Shown here piece by piece: positions 52,030 to 64,000 of a stretch of DNA of 64,000 nt. A program made the position numbers and the translations under genes. The DNA is from Arctopsyche grandis (taxonomy: Eukaryota > Arthropoda > Insecta > Trichoptera > Hydropsychidae): NCBI RefSeq assembly GCF_051622035.1, contig NC_135355.1, positions 32,716,486 through 32,780,485 of the forward strand, read 5' to 3'. The number at the start of each line of letters is the position of its first letter. Position 1 is the first letter of the stretch. The notes under the pieces were generated by a model that was not told the origin of the DNA, did no database searches, and saw nothing but the letters and a program-made list of their open reading frames with translations.

Positions 52030-52165
52030 GTCAAATCCCCGCGTCTCGAATACTCGGCTGTGATTGGCCCCTATACTGTACTACGTTCTGATACATATCC
52101 CCGTGTCTCGAATACTCAGCTGTGATTGGTTCCCCATACTGGTCGGTGGTCTGTCACATACATAT
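52030..52165. repeat. Two-unit tandem repeat, about 62 bp
   Basis: cccg(c/t)gtctcgaatactc(g/a), gctgtgattgg and ccatact occur twice in direct order. Confidence 0.7.
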
Positions 52166-52454
52166 TTACCGACACACCGTTTTTATATACATATTATTTA
52201 TAATTATAAACAGCATTATCTTAAATGAAACTTCAGCTTTCTTTCAAAACAAAGCCTAGAAAAACTCCATGTTGGATTATGAAGAACAATCTTAATTGTT
52301 TATGTTTTTGTACGTTCACATTGTACTTTTCAAAGTGAACCAAGTTACTACAAAATGACAAGACAATAAATATAAATATATTTTGCCTTCGCTTTTGATG
52401 CGCTCAGGGCGTCGATACCCCCATCGCCCCCCTTGTTACACCATTGGTCATGAC

Positions 52455-53657
52455 TCAAATATCTTAAACCATTAAATAACTTCAATATCGTATTGGTGCT
52501 CAATGATTCAGCAAAACTAAGTTTTGATTAAGTCGTAAACAAATGTTAAAATTTGTTGTTGAATGTTTCGAGCACAATAATAAGCTTAAAACATTTTTTT
52601 GTAACAATTTTTAAAATTGACCATGAAAGTGCAATGTTAACTTAAAAGAAAATGAGATGATTTACATGTAAATAAGATTCTATCTATCAATGATCGTGAA
52701 CCTTTTAATGCATTCCATATTTACATACGAAAAGTTGACTATACTAGCAATGTATTTTAAAATATTATTATTATGTACTTTATAAATGTACGTTTACTTT
52801 TCCCAATATGTGTAATAACAAAAAAAAAATCTGATATTGGAAAAGTGCCATATTCTTATCGATACCAACGTATGTAATTAATTATGAAATAAACACATAT
52901 TACAAAATCCAATGTTTTAATTTCGTGAAATAAATTTTATTAGCCTGATTAAATATATTTACAATTACTGTAGGTATAATTTCATTATAAAAATAAAATG
53001 ATCTCATTATTTATAAACTTACATTGCTATCACAGTTAATACCAATAATTGCGATAGCCAAAATGATACTATGTTAAATATTTGCATTGGCACAATTTGA
53101 ACTACATTATTAGAAAAACTTCCATTGCTTCGAAGGCAATATAAACATTTTAGCATTAAAAAACATAAATAAATTCATTTATAATTCACGACGACAATAC
53201 AAACATGTAAAATGCAATACACAATTAACGTCGAAACAATCATAATATTTTAATTCATTTCGATAAAATAGTCTTTTTATATTGATGCAAAATCTAAAAG
53301 CGCATGCGCTTTATACCTATAGAATAAGATCGTGTAAATATAATAGTTTGAAAATTTTAAATGCATGTATTTATGTACAATTAAATCGATTTCAAATATA
53401 AGATATGACATGTCAATTTACACAATAATAATTAATAATAGAAACTTATCACAGGTAACATTTTTTTAAGATATGATTTCGAATGTATAAAAATATTTAC
53501 AAAACAGAACGGTCTAGAAGAACACTTATTAAAAAATATAAAATGTCTGAATTTAGATTTAGCTACATAATAAAAATATTATCATTTAATTTCAATGCAA
53601 TCAAAGACATATTAACTGTCTGTTTACATACTCAGGTATACGTTTTACAATTATGCT
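52455..53657. other. Intergenic between INPP1 and draper
   Basis: AT-rich, with no recognisable gene or repeat family. The 3' UTR of draper (minus strand) presumably extends into the right part. Confidence 0.45.
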
Positions 53658-53797
53658 GTATTTACACAAGGCCAACTGTCAAAACGCTCCACTAAGCCAA
53701 GCCAATGTTAGCCTCGTGTAAATAGGTGTTCCGACACTACACGATTGGCTTGGCTTAGTGGAGTGTCTTAACAAATGGCCTCGTATAAACGCAGCAC
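53658..53797. mobile_element. Foldback MITE, about 48-bp arms
   Basis: The left arm (caaggccaactgtcaaaacg, ctccactaagccaagccaat) is mirrored on the right (attggcttggcttagtggag, tgtcttaacaaatggcctcg) around a 45-bp centre. The inner 20 bp are perfectly paired. Confidence 0.8.
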
Positions 53798-54374
53798 TAA
53801 TATACGATGCGCGAATATTCAAAGACACTACAATACTTACTAGTTATAAAAGTCACCCTTCGAGCATAGTCTCTTAATTATTCAGCATTTACCTAAAATG
53901 ACTATATTTTTGTTCATATTTTAATATAAATATTATGCAGATCGTTCGCAGCGACGTTCACATTCAATTCCAGGCCTGATCCTAAATGAAAACATACTGA
54001 AAATCGGGACTCAAATCACCAGCTGATAAATGCCACATGACACAACCACTATCAGTCGTAGATTACAATCTGATTTACAACAAGTTTTCTAAATAGATCA
54101 GGCCTGCCTTAGCTATCACCGTCATTAAAGCACTCTACAGCAAACGCGATCAGGCACCAAAAACACTCTTTTCAGTTCATTTCATATAAGCTGATCCCTT
54201 CGTCAGGATGCACCTTTGAAAAAATCATTGAGAACGCTCAATTATCGAATAAATTCACAAAGCAGGGTTCACACAATTTTGCACACACACATAAATTACA
54301 TAAAAGCGCTCGCATTTAATTCGTAAATCTAATATCATGATTCTATTAATAGAGTTTTCTTAAAAGTAATGATA

Positions 54375-57300
54375 TTATTTCGGAGCTGAGCTGTCAGTCG
54401 ATTTCGCCGAGGGCGAAGGAGATCGTCTAGTGTTTTCTTTCTTGGGTGGTAAGCCGTTGACCGTTTGCTGATAATGAGGCCTCCAAGAGCTGGCCGGTCT
54501 GGTATAGTTCAAATGATCATACTCCATTTCTAAATCACAACAGAGAATATTATACAAATATACGATATGCAAATATTAAACATGCACAGATATAATCAAT
54601 TACCCTTTCCGTCTTTGAGTTTTATTTCGTCGTAGACGTGATCGACTACTTTATTATCGTCAATGTCCACAAACACGTTGGGATTGGTGAGATCTGCGTT
54701 TTTATTCTTCATATTGTCACAACCTGAAAAATATACATTCAACATCAATTAAACTTTGAAGTGATGCTTTGTTTTTTATTTACATATAGTTCAAAATATA
54801 TAAAACGTACAATCGTCGGAATCGCTCGATCCGCTGGCTCCAGCCAGTCTCAACTTCTCCGAGTCAGTGTTGTTCTTCTTCAATTCGAGATTATTCCTGA
54901 TGTGATTAGCTGCGTTGTTCAAGAGACCTGTCGAATCATCAGCTCTGCTGGTTTGAAAAGAGTATACTGGATTGTCGAAGTGATGACGAGCTGAAAATAT
55001 GCCAAATTTTAGATGATTTAGATGCCAAATTTTAGATTATTAACCTAAATACACACATACATATATACATATATACAATACCTGGTTGCGAATGTGGATC
55101 AGCAATGTACTGCACGTGTGCTATTTCAGTCTTCAAACGAGACACATGCCTTCTATAATAGAACACAATAGCGACTATAGCTGCGACTAGAATGATAGTC
55201 ACTATAAGACCAGATATCATAGCAGCATTACCACCGTCTACAAAATAAAACAAACAATACTATTAAAAAACAAAAAACTTTAAAGAATAAACAGCAAAAT
55301 GCCCATAAAATGAACATACCGCTTTCTTTGGCTTCTAATGCATCCTTGACGTTCTCGTCGCAGTCATTTCCTCTGAAACCTATCCGGCAAACACAACCTT
55401 CAGCAGCATGACACATGAATTGATCAGACTTACATTCACACGGTTGCATACAATGTTCACCGTAATAGCCTTCCGGACAAACTATAAGAAAGTATATGTA
55501 AATTAAACTATGCACTTTTAGAACGACATGCAATATGAACGACAATATGAGAAAAATCTTACTTTCATTGCAATGCGCTCCGGTAAAGCCAGGTTTGCAT
55601 CGGCAATGGCCGTCGTTGCCGCGACACAGTCCATTCTCTCCGCACGAGCAGCGTTGACGACAAGCTATTCCCCAAGTTCCGTTTGAACACGGAGTGGCAC
55701 AAGTGGGTCCTGTCCAGCCAGGAGGACACGAACAAGCGCCTAAAATTGCATTACAATAATTAATATTAAATAGTTGCATAAGTTTGTGCACGATTTTCAT
55801 AGATAGCGGTAAACGTATTTGCACGGTGGTGCTGTTTTTTTTTTTTCCATATTTGCATGCTCCGATTGGGTGACAGTATTGTTGCGTAGGGGTGGGTTCA
55901 GGATCCAAATAAAAGGCCAAAGTCACAGCATTTATTTAACAATTCAGGAGGTCCACACGTAACCAGCGCTCGCTCTAGATTGATCTGATATAGCGTGTGC
56001 ACTTCCTTATTAAGGACAAGTTACTCCCCACAGCTTCCCCGATCCATTTATCTATTGTCTAGGCATGTACAGTTTTAGGTGAATTCTAGTGGGCACTTAC
56101 TGGGTACCGTTCGACCTAATCCGGGGGTCTCTATTGTTCACCCCCTCCCCAATGCACTTAGAGAGCGGATACTCTCTCCTGTGCTCCCACATTACAGTAT
56201 CATATATCAGTTTGACATCAAACAAGTCGGTTAATGCGACAGAAATCAATTTCAAAATGGAGATTGAAAAGATACATTTACGGCATGTTATGTTATACAA
56301 GGATTGAGTGTTGGAACTGCACAAAAAACATCCAGGACGTTTATCTGAACTGTGCTCCTGCTTTCCGAACAGTTAAAAGTGGTTCAACAGATTTTGAAAT
56401 GGCGATTTCAACATGGGAGATCAACCCCACTCTGATGATGAAATTGTGAGTACCTTAGTGGAAAATATTCCAAGGATTAAAACTGAGGAGAGTGTTGAAA
56501 TGATTAACATTGATAGCACTGAGCAACAAAAAATCACGTTTTACATCTTACCGGAGCGGAGACTAATCAATCTTTAAAAGTTTGACCCACTAAATTCGAA
56601 TATGACAATGATTTTTGTTGATTCTTCTCGTTTATGAGATATATAAGACTTTAAAAGTTCGCTAGATAGTTAAGTATATTAATGCAATAAAAAATCAGAA
56701 TCAGTAGAAAAAACATCTGACTACTGATTTCAATACTTACTTTTGGCACAACAATACTAGATTTTGAGCCAAAGACTGCAAAAGCCAAAAATCTGTAAAA
56801 CTTGTGCATTTTTTTAAACGCTTATATCTCATAAACTAGAAGAAGCCAACAAAAATTATTGTCATTTTCGAATTTAGTGGGCAAAACTTATTATAGATTG
56901 ATTAGTCACCGCTTCGGTATTTGTGTGCCATTTCTCTCCTTTGACAATGAAAAAAAGTCGAAATGGAAAATTCTCCATCACCCACCATATTCTCCAAACG
57001 TTCCTCCTTCAGATTTTTATTTATTTCGTTCTTTGCAGAATAGTATGAATGGTAGGAATCTTAATTCCGTGGAAGCTGTTGAAAATCACATTGCGAACTT
57101 TTTTAAAAATAAACAAAGATAAAAAGTTATTTCTACAAAAACGAAATCGAGAAGCTTTGTAGAACGTTGAAAAACAATTATAGAGAAAGATGGCAACTAT
57201 CTTTCTTCTGCCGAATGCCCTGTCCGCGTCCAGACATTGGCGACCACCTTGTTAATTATTTGCAGATATCCGCATCGGTCTTCAGCAGCTCTGAACAGAT

Positions 57301-60300
57301 CTTCAGCACTCATATCGATCCACATGCACATGTTTCGAAGCCAAGACAACTTCTTACTGCCAATCCATTTACCACCTTCAAATTTTCCCATGGCTATCAG
57401 ACAGAGAAATTCGTATTTCGGACCCCATATCATGTGTCCGAGGTACTCCATCTTTCTCCGCTTGATGACAGAAACAAGTCCCCTACCTATCCCTATTATG
57501 CTGAGGACGGTTACACGACAATTGGTGCAAGTCCGAAAGGTTCAACGACAAAATGTACCCGAAAATTAGTGCACTGACAAAATGTTCACGGAAATAATGT
57601 TCAAAAATTCTAAATTTTTAAAGTTAATTATAAATTATTATTATTTTTCAATTTAAATAAGTAAATATCGGATACGGTTGAGAACACCTATCATTTACAC
57701 TAATTTAATAACGCCCGCAATGTATACGATAAAAAGTAAATTATTCATTTGAAATAAAGAAAATTTTGGAGACGGTTGAGAAGCCCTGCCATATAAACTA
57801 ATTCAATGTAATCTGCAGTTCATACGCTTAGAAAGTTTTTTTTTCAATTTAAATAAGTAAATATTGGATACGGCTAAGAACCCCTAACATTTAAACTAAT
57901 TCAATGACATCTTAAAATGATATTCAATGAGTCACAATGACATTCGCTTAAAATGTAATTGTTCAATTTAAATAAGAATATGTTGGTGCGGTTGAGAACA
58001 CCTGTAATTTATACTAATTTAATAACATCCGCGATCTATACGATAAAAAGTACCATATACATCGATAAATATAATACAATAAAAAGTTACTTTTATTATG
58101 CAAAAGCTAAATAAATATGAAAAACGTTATTATAATTACCAGTGACGTGATGACAGTCGCCTCCATTCCTGCAAGAGCACTTGCTGGCACAGTTTGGTCC
58201 GAATTTATCAATCGGACATGGATGATCACACGTTATGCCGATATACCCGGGTCGACAATGATATACTCCGCTTATGTGATTGCACGGTCCGTTTTCTAAA
58301 ATAATATGCGTATTGTTTTGTTAACAAAAATTTTAGAACTTATTAAAGTGCATGAAATAATGTTTTTGATGATGAAAATTATTTTTCGGTGTGTCATATT
58401 ATCTATGGGGTTAGATGGCAAGAAAATGTTAATACGAATGAGCGACATTTTTTGTATTAAATATACAGAGCAAAGTATCTTTGAAGCATTATTAATGTTC
58501 ATAAATTCAAGACCATATTTGCAATTTATTGGTACTTATTGTTTATATAGGCGCATCCGAGCATCGAGTATATATACTTACAAATACATGGCAGTTACAC
58601 GAATGGCCTCTAGGTGTCGCAAACAGTTTTAGTAAAGTGACAGTACGCAGTATGCAACCAGTGATTGACGTCACATCGAACGATATCAATAAAAATCGAA
58701 AACGCATTTCCCAAATAATTTTATTATACATACTTACATATATATTATATGTATATGAATTTCACATTCATAATATGTGGTATACATAAATTACCTTGAA
58801 AGGAGGAACCTGAATTATTCCTGCATCTACAAACTTAAAGTTCGATACATATTCAAAAATGGACATACAATATGCAAGGTCAGTATTATCTTATTGCAGA
58901 GAGAGACTCTTCAGATGAATCTTTGTATATGCCACCACATAAACTCTACAAAATAACATCCTATGATATGTTGACGAGCTGTACCTCCATGTTTTATCAT
59001 TACACTGTCTAAAACTGTTTGCGATACCTGTGTAGATGTCATTCAAGTAACTGCCTTGTATTTGTATGTGTTAGTGTATACTCGATGCTCTGAGGCGCCC
59101 GTATAACCAATAAGTACCAGTTTATTTGTCATGCAAAATATTTCAATTTGGAATTAATGTACTGAAAAGGTGCCCTATTTGTTTTATTTTCATAGCTTAT
59201 ATAATAATAAATTATATAAGTTATGTAAATAACTCTAAACATGCTCTATTTATTTTAATAGAAGGATTTTAAGACCAACTTTAATAATAAATCGACTAAA
59301 AGCATCATTCCAATAAAAATATACAATAAATAATAAGCTATTATGATTGCATGATTACATTATCAAATGTTCATATTTATTATTATAAAATTAATTCGTA
59401 AAATTTTGACCCACTACAATCGAATACTGATTAAACAATAAAATTGTATTTCAAAATAGATTCATATCAAATAATACTTTATCAATAAATTTGAAGCTGT
59501 TTACATTTTAATTATATAAATATTTTTTTACCGTTTCCTCCCCCTTTCCCACTTACCAACATTATTTCCTATTTTTTATACTCAATTCTATCCACAATCA
59601 TAAACTAACCCTCGTGACTAATAATCTGACATCTGCAATTTTGTGCAATAAAATCAATGAAATTGCAGATATGAAAAAATTACTCACAAAGGCTAGTTCC
59701 ATTCAACAAAACTACACCCATATACATATGTACATGTACTAAATAAAACCCTTCCATTCCATCCCTTTAAGCATGAGAGGCATTGAATAAAACACACCCA
59801 ACGTATTGCATATATTGTAATTTGAGCATTCAAACGTAATAAGAATGCATTTAAAGCATACAAATTACCATACGATCCAAGCCAACACAGTCCGAAGGAA
59901 AATAAAAATACAACCAAAACCAAAAAAGAAATAATACATGGTTATAAGCGATGATGGGATGTTATGGTGTGAAAAAAAATGAAAAAAAAAATAGAACAAA
60001 ACGGACCAGCCAAACTCGGAAGACATTTTTCCTTGCAGCCAAAACCGAACACACCGTTCGGACACGGATCATTGCAATGTGGGCCTCTCCAGCCGCGTGC
60101 ACAGTAGCATCCACTATCATCGCATGAACTGTTGTTATTGCAATCGCATTTTTTATCGCACGTGTCTCCGTAAAAGCCGACGCCGCACCGAGATTCGCAA
60201 CGAACACCTGATGATGATTATATTTCTATATACATTTCATACACTCAGAGTAGCATGTGCTTTGAAGAAAGCAGGAGGAAACGGGAACACACATAGATAC

Positions 60301-62991
60301 ATATGTGATACCACTCGATCGATAACATACATACAAAAAATCAATGCAAAACAATAAAACAAATACATATTTGATTCAAAAATATTAAAAAACAAATTAC
60401 ACTATTATTACATACATATACAGAAAAAAGCCATTCAAATGAAAATAAAAGCATTATTAGATGGCTTTGAAATAAAATATCAATCCAATATCTATGATCA
60501 AAACAATACTATCTAGCAATTAGAAGACGAGCACTACTGTCAATTGACGTGTGAGACAAATCTTCAATTAACGTCTATTACATACATACATACGTACACA
60601 CAACTGGGAGCATTTTTTCTAGCATTCAACATACATGATGAAGACATTTCATTCAAATGACTTATGCAAGTTAGTATCATATATAATAAGATAAATTAAA
60701 TTTTCATACTGATAATAAAGCAGATTAATTCAGAAGTATACTATATCTATCATGCTAAAGACCAAATAAAACAGTCGAAACGTCAAAAATGTTAAATACC
60801 GTTCCATCCGTCTTTGCAAAGGCACCGTCCCGTCGCAGCGTCGCAGTTGAAGTGACTTTCTGGGAAGCAGTCACATTTGTGTTGACACCCCGAGCCGAAC
60901 CACCCCGATGGACACTTTCGGTCGCAAACTTCGCCGGTATAACCGGGTGCGCACACGCAAGAACCTGAAATTGAACATGCATACATTGAACAAATACCAA
61001 ATGATAGAAATTGGTAGACTGGAATTGAAATCTTACCATTTTGGGGATTGCAGGCTGCATTATTTTGACATTTGCATTGCGTGTTGCAGTTGAAACCGTA
61101 AAAGCGACCGTCGCATGGCCTATCACACTTTGGACCCTTCCACCTGCATAAAAACAAAACAAACAATTAGCACAGTAGTAATTAATGGCTTCACATGAAA
61201 CTTTCGAAATTACTTAATTTTATTTGCAAGATAAAACCTAAAAAAAATGGTTACAACTCTGGAGAAACCTCTACTCCCATAAAATTTAATGATATGACAC
61301 TTCCACTAGAAGAAGAAGCCAAACATATGGGTAAACATCTGTACCGCAGATTGACGTGGAGAAAAAACATATCTGGACAAAAGGTATACAACTAAACTTC
61401 AAACTCAAGAAGCACCACTGATAATCAGAAAGAAATAACACTGACCATGGGGAACAAACTTTTAGTATTTAAGGCCATCTTAACAGCGTCCATCCATCTA
61501 CCCTCACGACTTAATCCCCTTCAACCCGCTTCACACCTTGAGTATACACTCAATAGCACAGCCAGAATCATAGCAACACCATACACACAACTGATGGCCC
61601 AAGACCCACATTTTTTTTTTGTTACATTGTAATTTTCCTTCTTCTTTGTATCGTTATCACTAGGGGGGGGGAGTACTATGGTACCTACGAATTTGGGTCA
61701 CCATCCTGTGAGTTGGGACCAATTCAGCTATGTTGGTGGCTGCTACTTTACTTTCTTCCCAACCATCAAATTAAATAGTCGTGTTTACAACAATGCCATT
61801 ATTTCACTCCAACTGCCCCCCATAGGAACATGCACATGCTTATACACCGAGACCTTTTTGGCGCGAACGGGCGATCAGTAATGTTCAACGAATACCGATC
61901 GCCTAATCTACACGTTACAGTATTTTTGATGGTTTTAAATCAATAAATAGTCATTGACAGTACTCAAATTTTCATCTTGTAACTTCTCAAAACTACCATT
62001 TTACCAATATAACCGATTTTATGAAGATTTTATTTTTTACAGTGAGGATGAGTGGTTCTCTAAGAATAAGTCACTTTTTATTGTAAAAGTGAAAAACGCT
62101 TGAACTTTGCGTTTCATTTTTTTGTTATTATTATGTAAATATATACATAATAGATCAATATCTGACATACACAAAAACAAATTCACAAAAAACCGATCTT
62201 ACGCATTAACAGAAGACCCATGCATGACAAACATAGAAGTAGAATCAATAGAATGGTCATTGTTAACAAAGGTATCGTCTAAAAGCGAGCCATCGAAGAG
62301 AGAGACGGAAAGTCAGAAGAGATACAAGAGAGAGAGAGAGAGACGAAGTTTAGCAAACAATGAACAAACATTTTTGGAGGCTGAGAGCGATTCTATGCAT
62401 TCTACTTCTATGATGACAAATAATACGTTCTAGAGCAGGTAAGACTTATACCCAGAAGTTTGTGTACAAAATGCTTTTATGACAGCTTCGACACACTATA
62501 ATGTAAACAAAACAAACTATTTATATATATATATGTAAATAAACAAAATATTTACCCGGCAGTACACGAGCACTGTCCAGACTCAGTGGAGCACGACGCA
62601 CCGTTGTGACACTCGCACTCTTGGGAGCAATCTATTCCGTAAAAGCCATCAGGACATTCAGATTCGCATCGTTCACCTCTGTATCCAGGTGCGCAAATGC
62701 AAGTGCCTAAAAAAAGAACACATAGATTAACAACATCGACACGATTCGATAGGGTGCATGTCAAATCACGATGATGAGATGAACTTGAAGCAGAACAAGT
62801 GATCATGTGCAGTAATAAAATTTTAGCACTACTGAGTGTATTTACCGTTGACGGGTGAGCACAATGCATTGTTTAAGCATTTGCACGCTTCGTGACAGCC
62901 TTTGCCATACGTGAGCAACGGACATTGTCTGTTGCAAAATCGGCCGTCCCATCCAGGGTGACATACGCAAACGCCGCTCCACGGATGACAA
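54375..62991 (-). CDS. drpr: Draper / MEGF10-type engulfment receptor, 3' twelve exons
   Basis: Single-pass receptor for apoptotic cells and neuronal debris on glia and phagocytes (CED-1/MEGF10 family). Exons: 62991-62846, 62706-62556, 61143-61037, 60964-60800, 60207-60016, 58295-58140, 55739-55563, 55481-55320, 55237-55082, 54990-54811, 54723-54604, 54529-54375; about 622 aa in one frame. The extracellular part is a chain of cysteine-rich EGF/laminin-like repeats (CVCHPGWDGRFCNRQCP, CSCPPGWTGPTCATPCSNGT). One TM helix follows (MISGLIVTIILVAAIVAIVF). The tail has DNPVY, the NPxY adaptor site, and YDEI-x9-YDHL, an ITAM. Nearly all introns are phase 1. The EMI domain and first repeats lie outside the window. 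The donor at 60015 (gtttgg) is weak. Confidence 0.93.
55881..56200 (-). mobile_element. Solo-LTR-like repeat fragment, reverse strand
   Basis: Reads on the minus strand as the terminal part of the 35339/63472 family: cctacgcaaca end, ggatcc near tttacttgg-like sequence, aaatgctgtgac. Similarity fades beyond 55945; the rest (taaggacaagttactcccca) may be a diverged internal part. It lies in a draper intron. Confidence 0.55.
56200..57190 (+). pseudogene. mariner relic in a draper intron
   Basis: The N-terminal peptide (MEIEKIHLRHVMLYKD, then in broken frames GDFNMGDQPHSDDEIV) and the C-terminal peptide (WKILHHPPYSPNVPPSDFYL, FRSLQNSMNGRNL) are mariner transposase ends. The catalytic middle is replaced by unrelated AT-rich DNA containing an inverted pair (agtttgacccactaaattcg near 56578; cgaatttagtgggcaaaact near 56868). 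Confidence 0.7.
57195..57510 (-). mobile_element. RTE-like LINE 3' fragment
   Basis: Minus-strand peptide MEYLGHMIWGPKYEFL, KWIGSKKLSWLRNMCMWIDM, AEDRCGYLQIINKV is a close relative of the 3' end of 50561-51460. It abuts the mariner relic. Confidence 0.8.
57640..58060. repeat. Four-unit tandem repeat, about 100 bp period
   Basis: The pattern caatttaaataagtaaatat .. tacggttgagaacacct..catt.acactaattta.taacg(t/c)c(c/t)gca .. tacgataaaaagt recurs four times with drift. Non-coding, inside a draper intron. Confidence 0.7.
58300..60010. other. draper intron, unassigned
   Basis: AT-rich. I see no exon, repeat family or structured element that I can defend. Short inverted or simple motifs only. Confidence 0.4.
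61200..61600 (+). mobile_element. Jockey-like LINE fragment in a draper intron
   Basis: Plus-strand peptides IKFNDMTLPLEEEAKHMGKH, LYRRLTWRKNI and, in another frame, TMGNKLLVFKAILTASIH match the jockey-clade segment between the RT palm and the thumb (LPWxxxxKYLGxxLDxRLTWxxHI; LSLxNKLLLYKxILKP). Frames are broken. Confidence 0.65.
61620..62550. other. draper intron, unassigned
   Basis: Contains a G-run (61662-61673) and a short (GA)n run (62329-62342). No gene or family is recognised. Confidence 0.4.
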
Positions 62992-63329
62992 CTATTATGC
63001 ACACACACATAAAGCATATTTGAAATAAATAAAAAAAAGCTGGTAAAAAAGCATGCATTGATAAATAAATTTATTTAAATAAACAATAAAATCATTCTCA
63101 TATAATATATGTACATATATACAGAAAATAAGCTTTCATTATAAAAATGGTTTTGTTATATAAAAAGCTTTGTGTACAATAACAACCACTTCATATAAAT
63201 TTATTTAATCCACGTCACAATGTTATCATCTACTTAAAGGCATTTAAGAACTCAAAACTGCCTATTTATGGCTTAGATCGTTCAAACAACTCTTAGAGTG
63301 AAAATGGAAAATAAAATGCAAAACAACGC

Positions 63330-63935
63330 AACTTGGTCAAATCTGGTTCCCGGAAAGATGCACTAAATTGCACTGAATAGTAGCGCAGTTTCGAAAAGTC
63401 ATAATTTTCAAAGGCGCTCAAAAAGAACTTACGCAATAGAATTCCCCAAAAAAAGCATATTCGGATAACATTGTTACGTACACCGCCGAGTAAGTGCAAT
63501 CGGATTAGGCCGAGTAGCATCCCAGAGACTGTGTGACCGTTATAATTGGTTTCAAGGATTATCTCTGGACTAAGTGCAAGTAGGCTAAACAATGGCCACC
63601 GAATTGGCCGCTATTGGTCCCTTCTCAGAAGCGACCGATTCCGTGGGACTGAGTGTCGTGGGAATACATACCCGGGTACATGCCTAACAATAGGGAAGTA
63701 ACCGGACGACGAAGATGACCTGAGCGGCCTATCCGTTGTAAGGCGGTACTTGGGCGATATCAAGACATTCTGGACGGAGCACTGCCAGTGCGTGTATCTC
63801 CTTAATCACCAATAAATGCTGTGAAACGACTTTGGCCTTTTACTTGGATCCTCCACCCACCCCTACGCAACAATATAAATACCCCTTGACACATTTTTGT
63901 GGAATTCTATTGCGTGAGTTCTCTTTGAGCGTTTT
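63330..63935. mobile_element. Inverted-repeat element split by a solo LTR
   Basis: The left arm (ttcaaaggcgctcaaaaaga, acttacgcaatagaattccc; 63407-63447) is mirrored on the right (ggaattctattgcgtgagtt, ctctttgagcgtttttgaaa; 63890-63930). Weaker similarity continues outward to the window end. Between the arms lies the LTR at 63472-63872. Confidence 0.7.
63472..63872 (+). mobile_element. Solo-LTR-like repeat, copy 2 (401 bp)
   Basis: Starts TGTTACGTACACCG and ends CCCTACGCAACA, with AATAAA at about 63813. It matches 35339-35722 throughout, with a 17-bp extra segment near its start (agtaagtgcaatcggat). Confidence 0.7.
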
Positions 63936-64000
63936 TGAAAGTTTGGATGTCTAGAGAGTGGAACTATCTCGAGTGTATTTTTCCGGTCACCGTTAAATCT

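Larger units (their letters stand above)
49614..52446. mobile_element. hAT-type composite element, 2.8 kb, 8-bp TSD
   Basis: The left end CAGTAGCGTAGC and the right end GTTACACCATTG match at 8 of 12 positions as inverted repeats. The exact octamer gtcatgac lies immediately outside both (49606-49613, 52447-52454). The interior contains a Helitron, an RTE fragment, a strong hairpin and a 24-bp minisatellite, so later insertions probably enlarged it. Part of the support is the similarity of gtagcgtagcgag and ccccatcgccccccttg to ends of known hAT elements. The octamer is itself palindromic, which weakens it slightly. Confidence 0.65.

Overview
This is a eukaryotic window, almost certainly from an insect. 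It has spliced genes with GT-AG introns, AT-rich non-coding DNA, long (TA)n arrays and a heavy load of transposable elements. Insect-type proteins are present: a nicotinic acetylcholine receptor alpha subunit and the engulfment receptor Draper. I cannot fix the order from sequence alone. The tRNA-SINE, Helitron, mariner and hAT content would suit a moth, caddisfly or another holometabolan.

Layout. The + strand carries the 3' half of a nicotinic receptor alpha gene (coding exons at 799-945 and 22558-24438, separated by a 21.6 kb intron). After a 3.7 kb intergenic gap comes a complete five-exon RBMX2-type splicing factor (28116-29232, +). Its stop lies 59 bp from the stop of a convergent, complete eight-exon SLC22-type organic ion transporter (37590-29292, -). 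A 10 kb gene desert (37.6-47.6 kb) is packed with LTR, hAT, Tigger, SINE and LINE relics. Then come a complete four-exon inositol polyphosphate 1-phosphatase (47629-49212, +), another transposon pile-up (49.6-52.4 kb), and the 3' twelve exons of draper (62991-54375, -), whose 5' end lies beyond the window. The spliced RBMX2, SLC22 and INPP1 models keep frame through every junction (248, 570 and 378 aa). I see no shared pathway; these are neighbours, not an operon.

Mobile DNA is the main story. (1) A tRNA-derived SINE (about 10 full or partial copies) and a non-LTR retrotransposon (3 copies) end in 3' hairpins with nearly the same loop but unrelated stems, suggesting a SINE/LINE partnership. 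(2) hAT-type elements carry clear 8-bp target duplications, including one copy nested inside another copy of the same family (40320-43340 / 41447-43032). (3) A Helitron split a SINE exactly between A and T, leaving both SINE halves readable (14519-15153). (4) A mariner in an SLC22 intron was split by a 1.2 kb element with long terminal inverted repeats and a 3-bp target duplication. Several perfect or near-perfect foldbacks remain unclassified. I found no cellular gene system that looks truly new; the novel-looking content is in transposon relationships and foldbacks.
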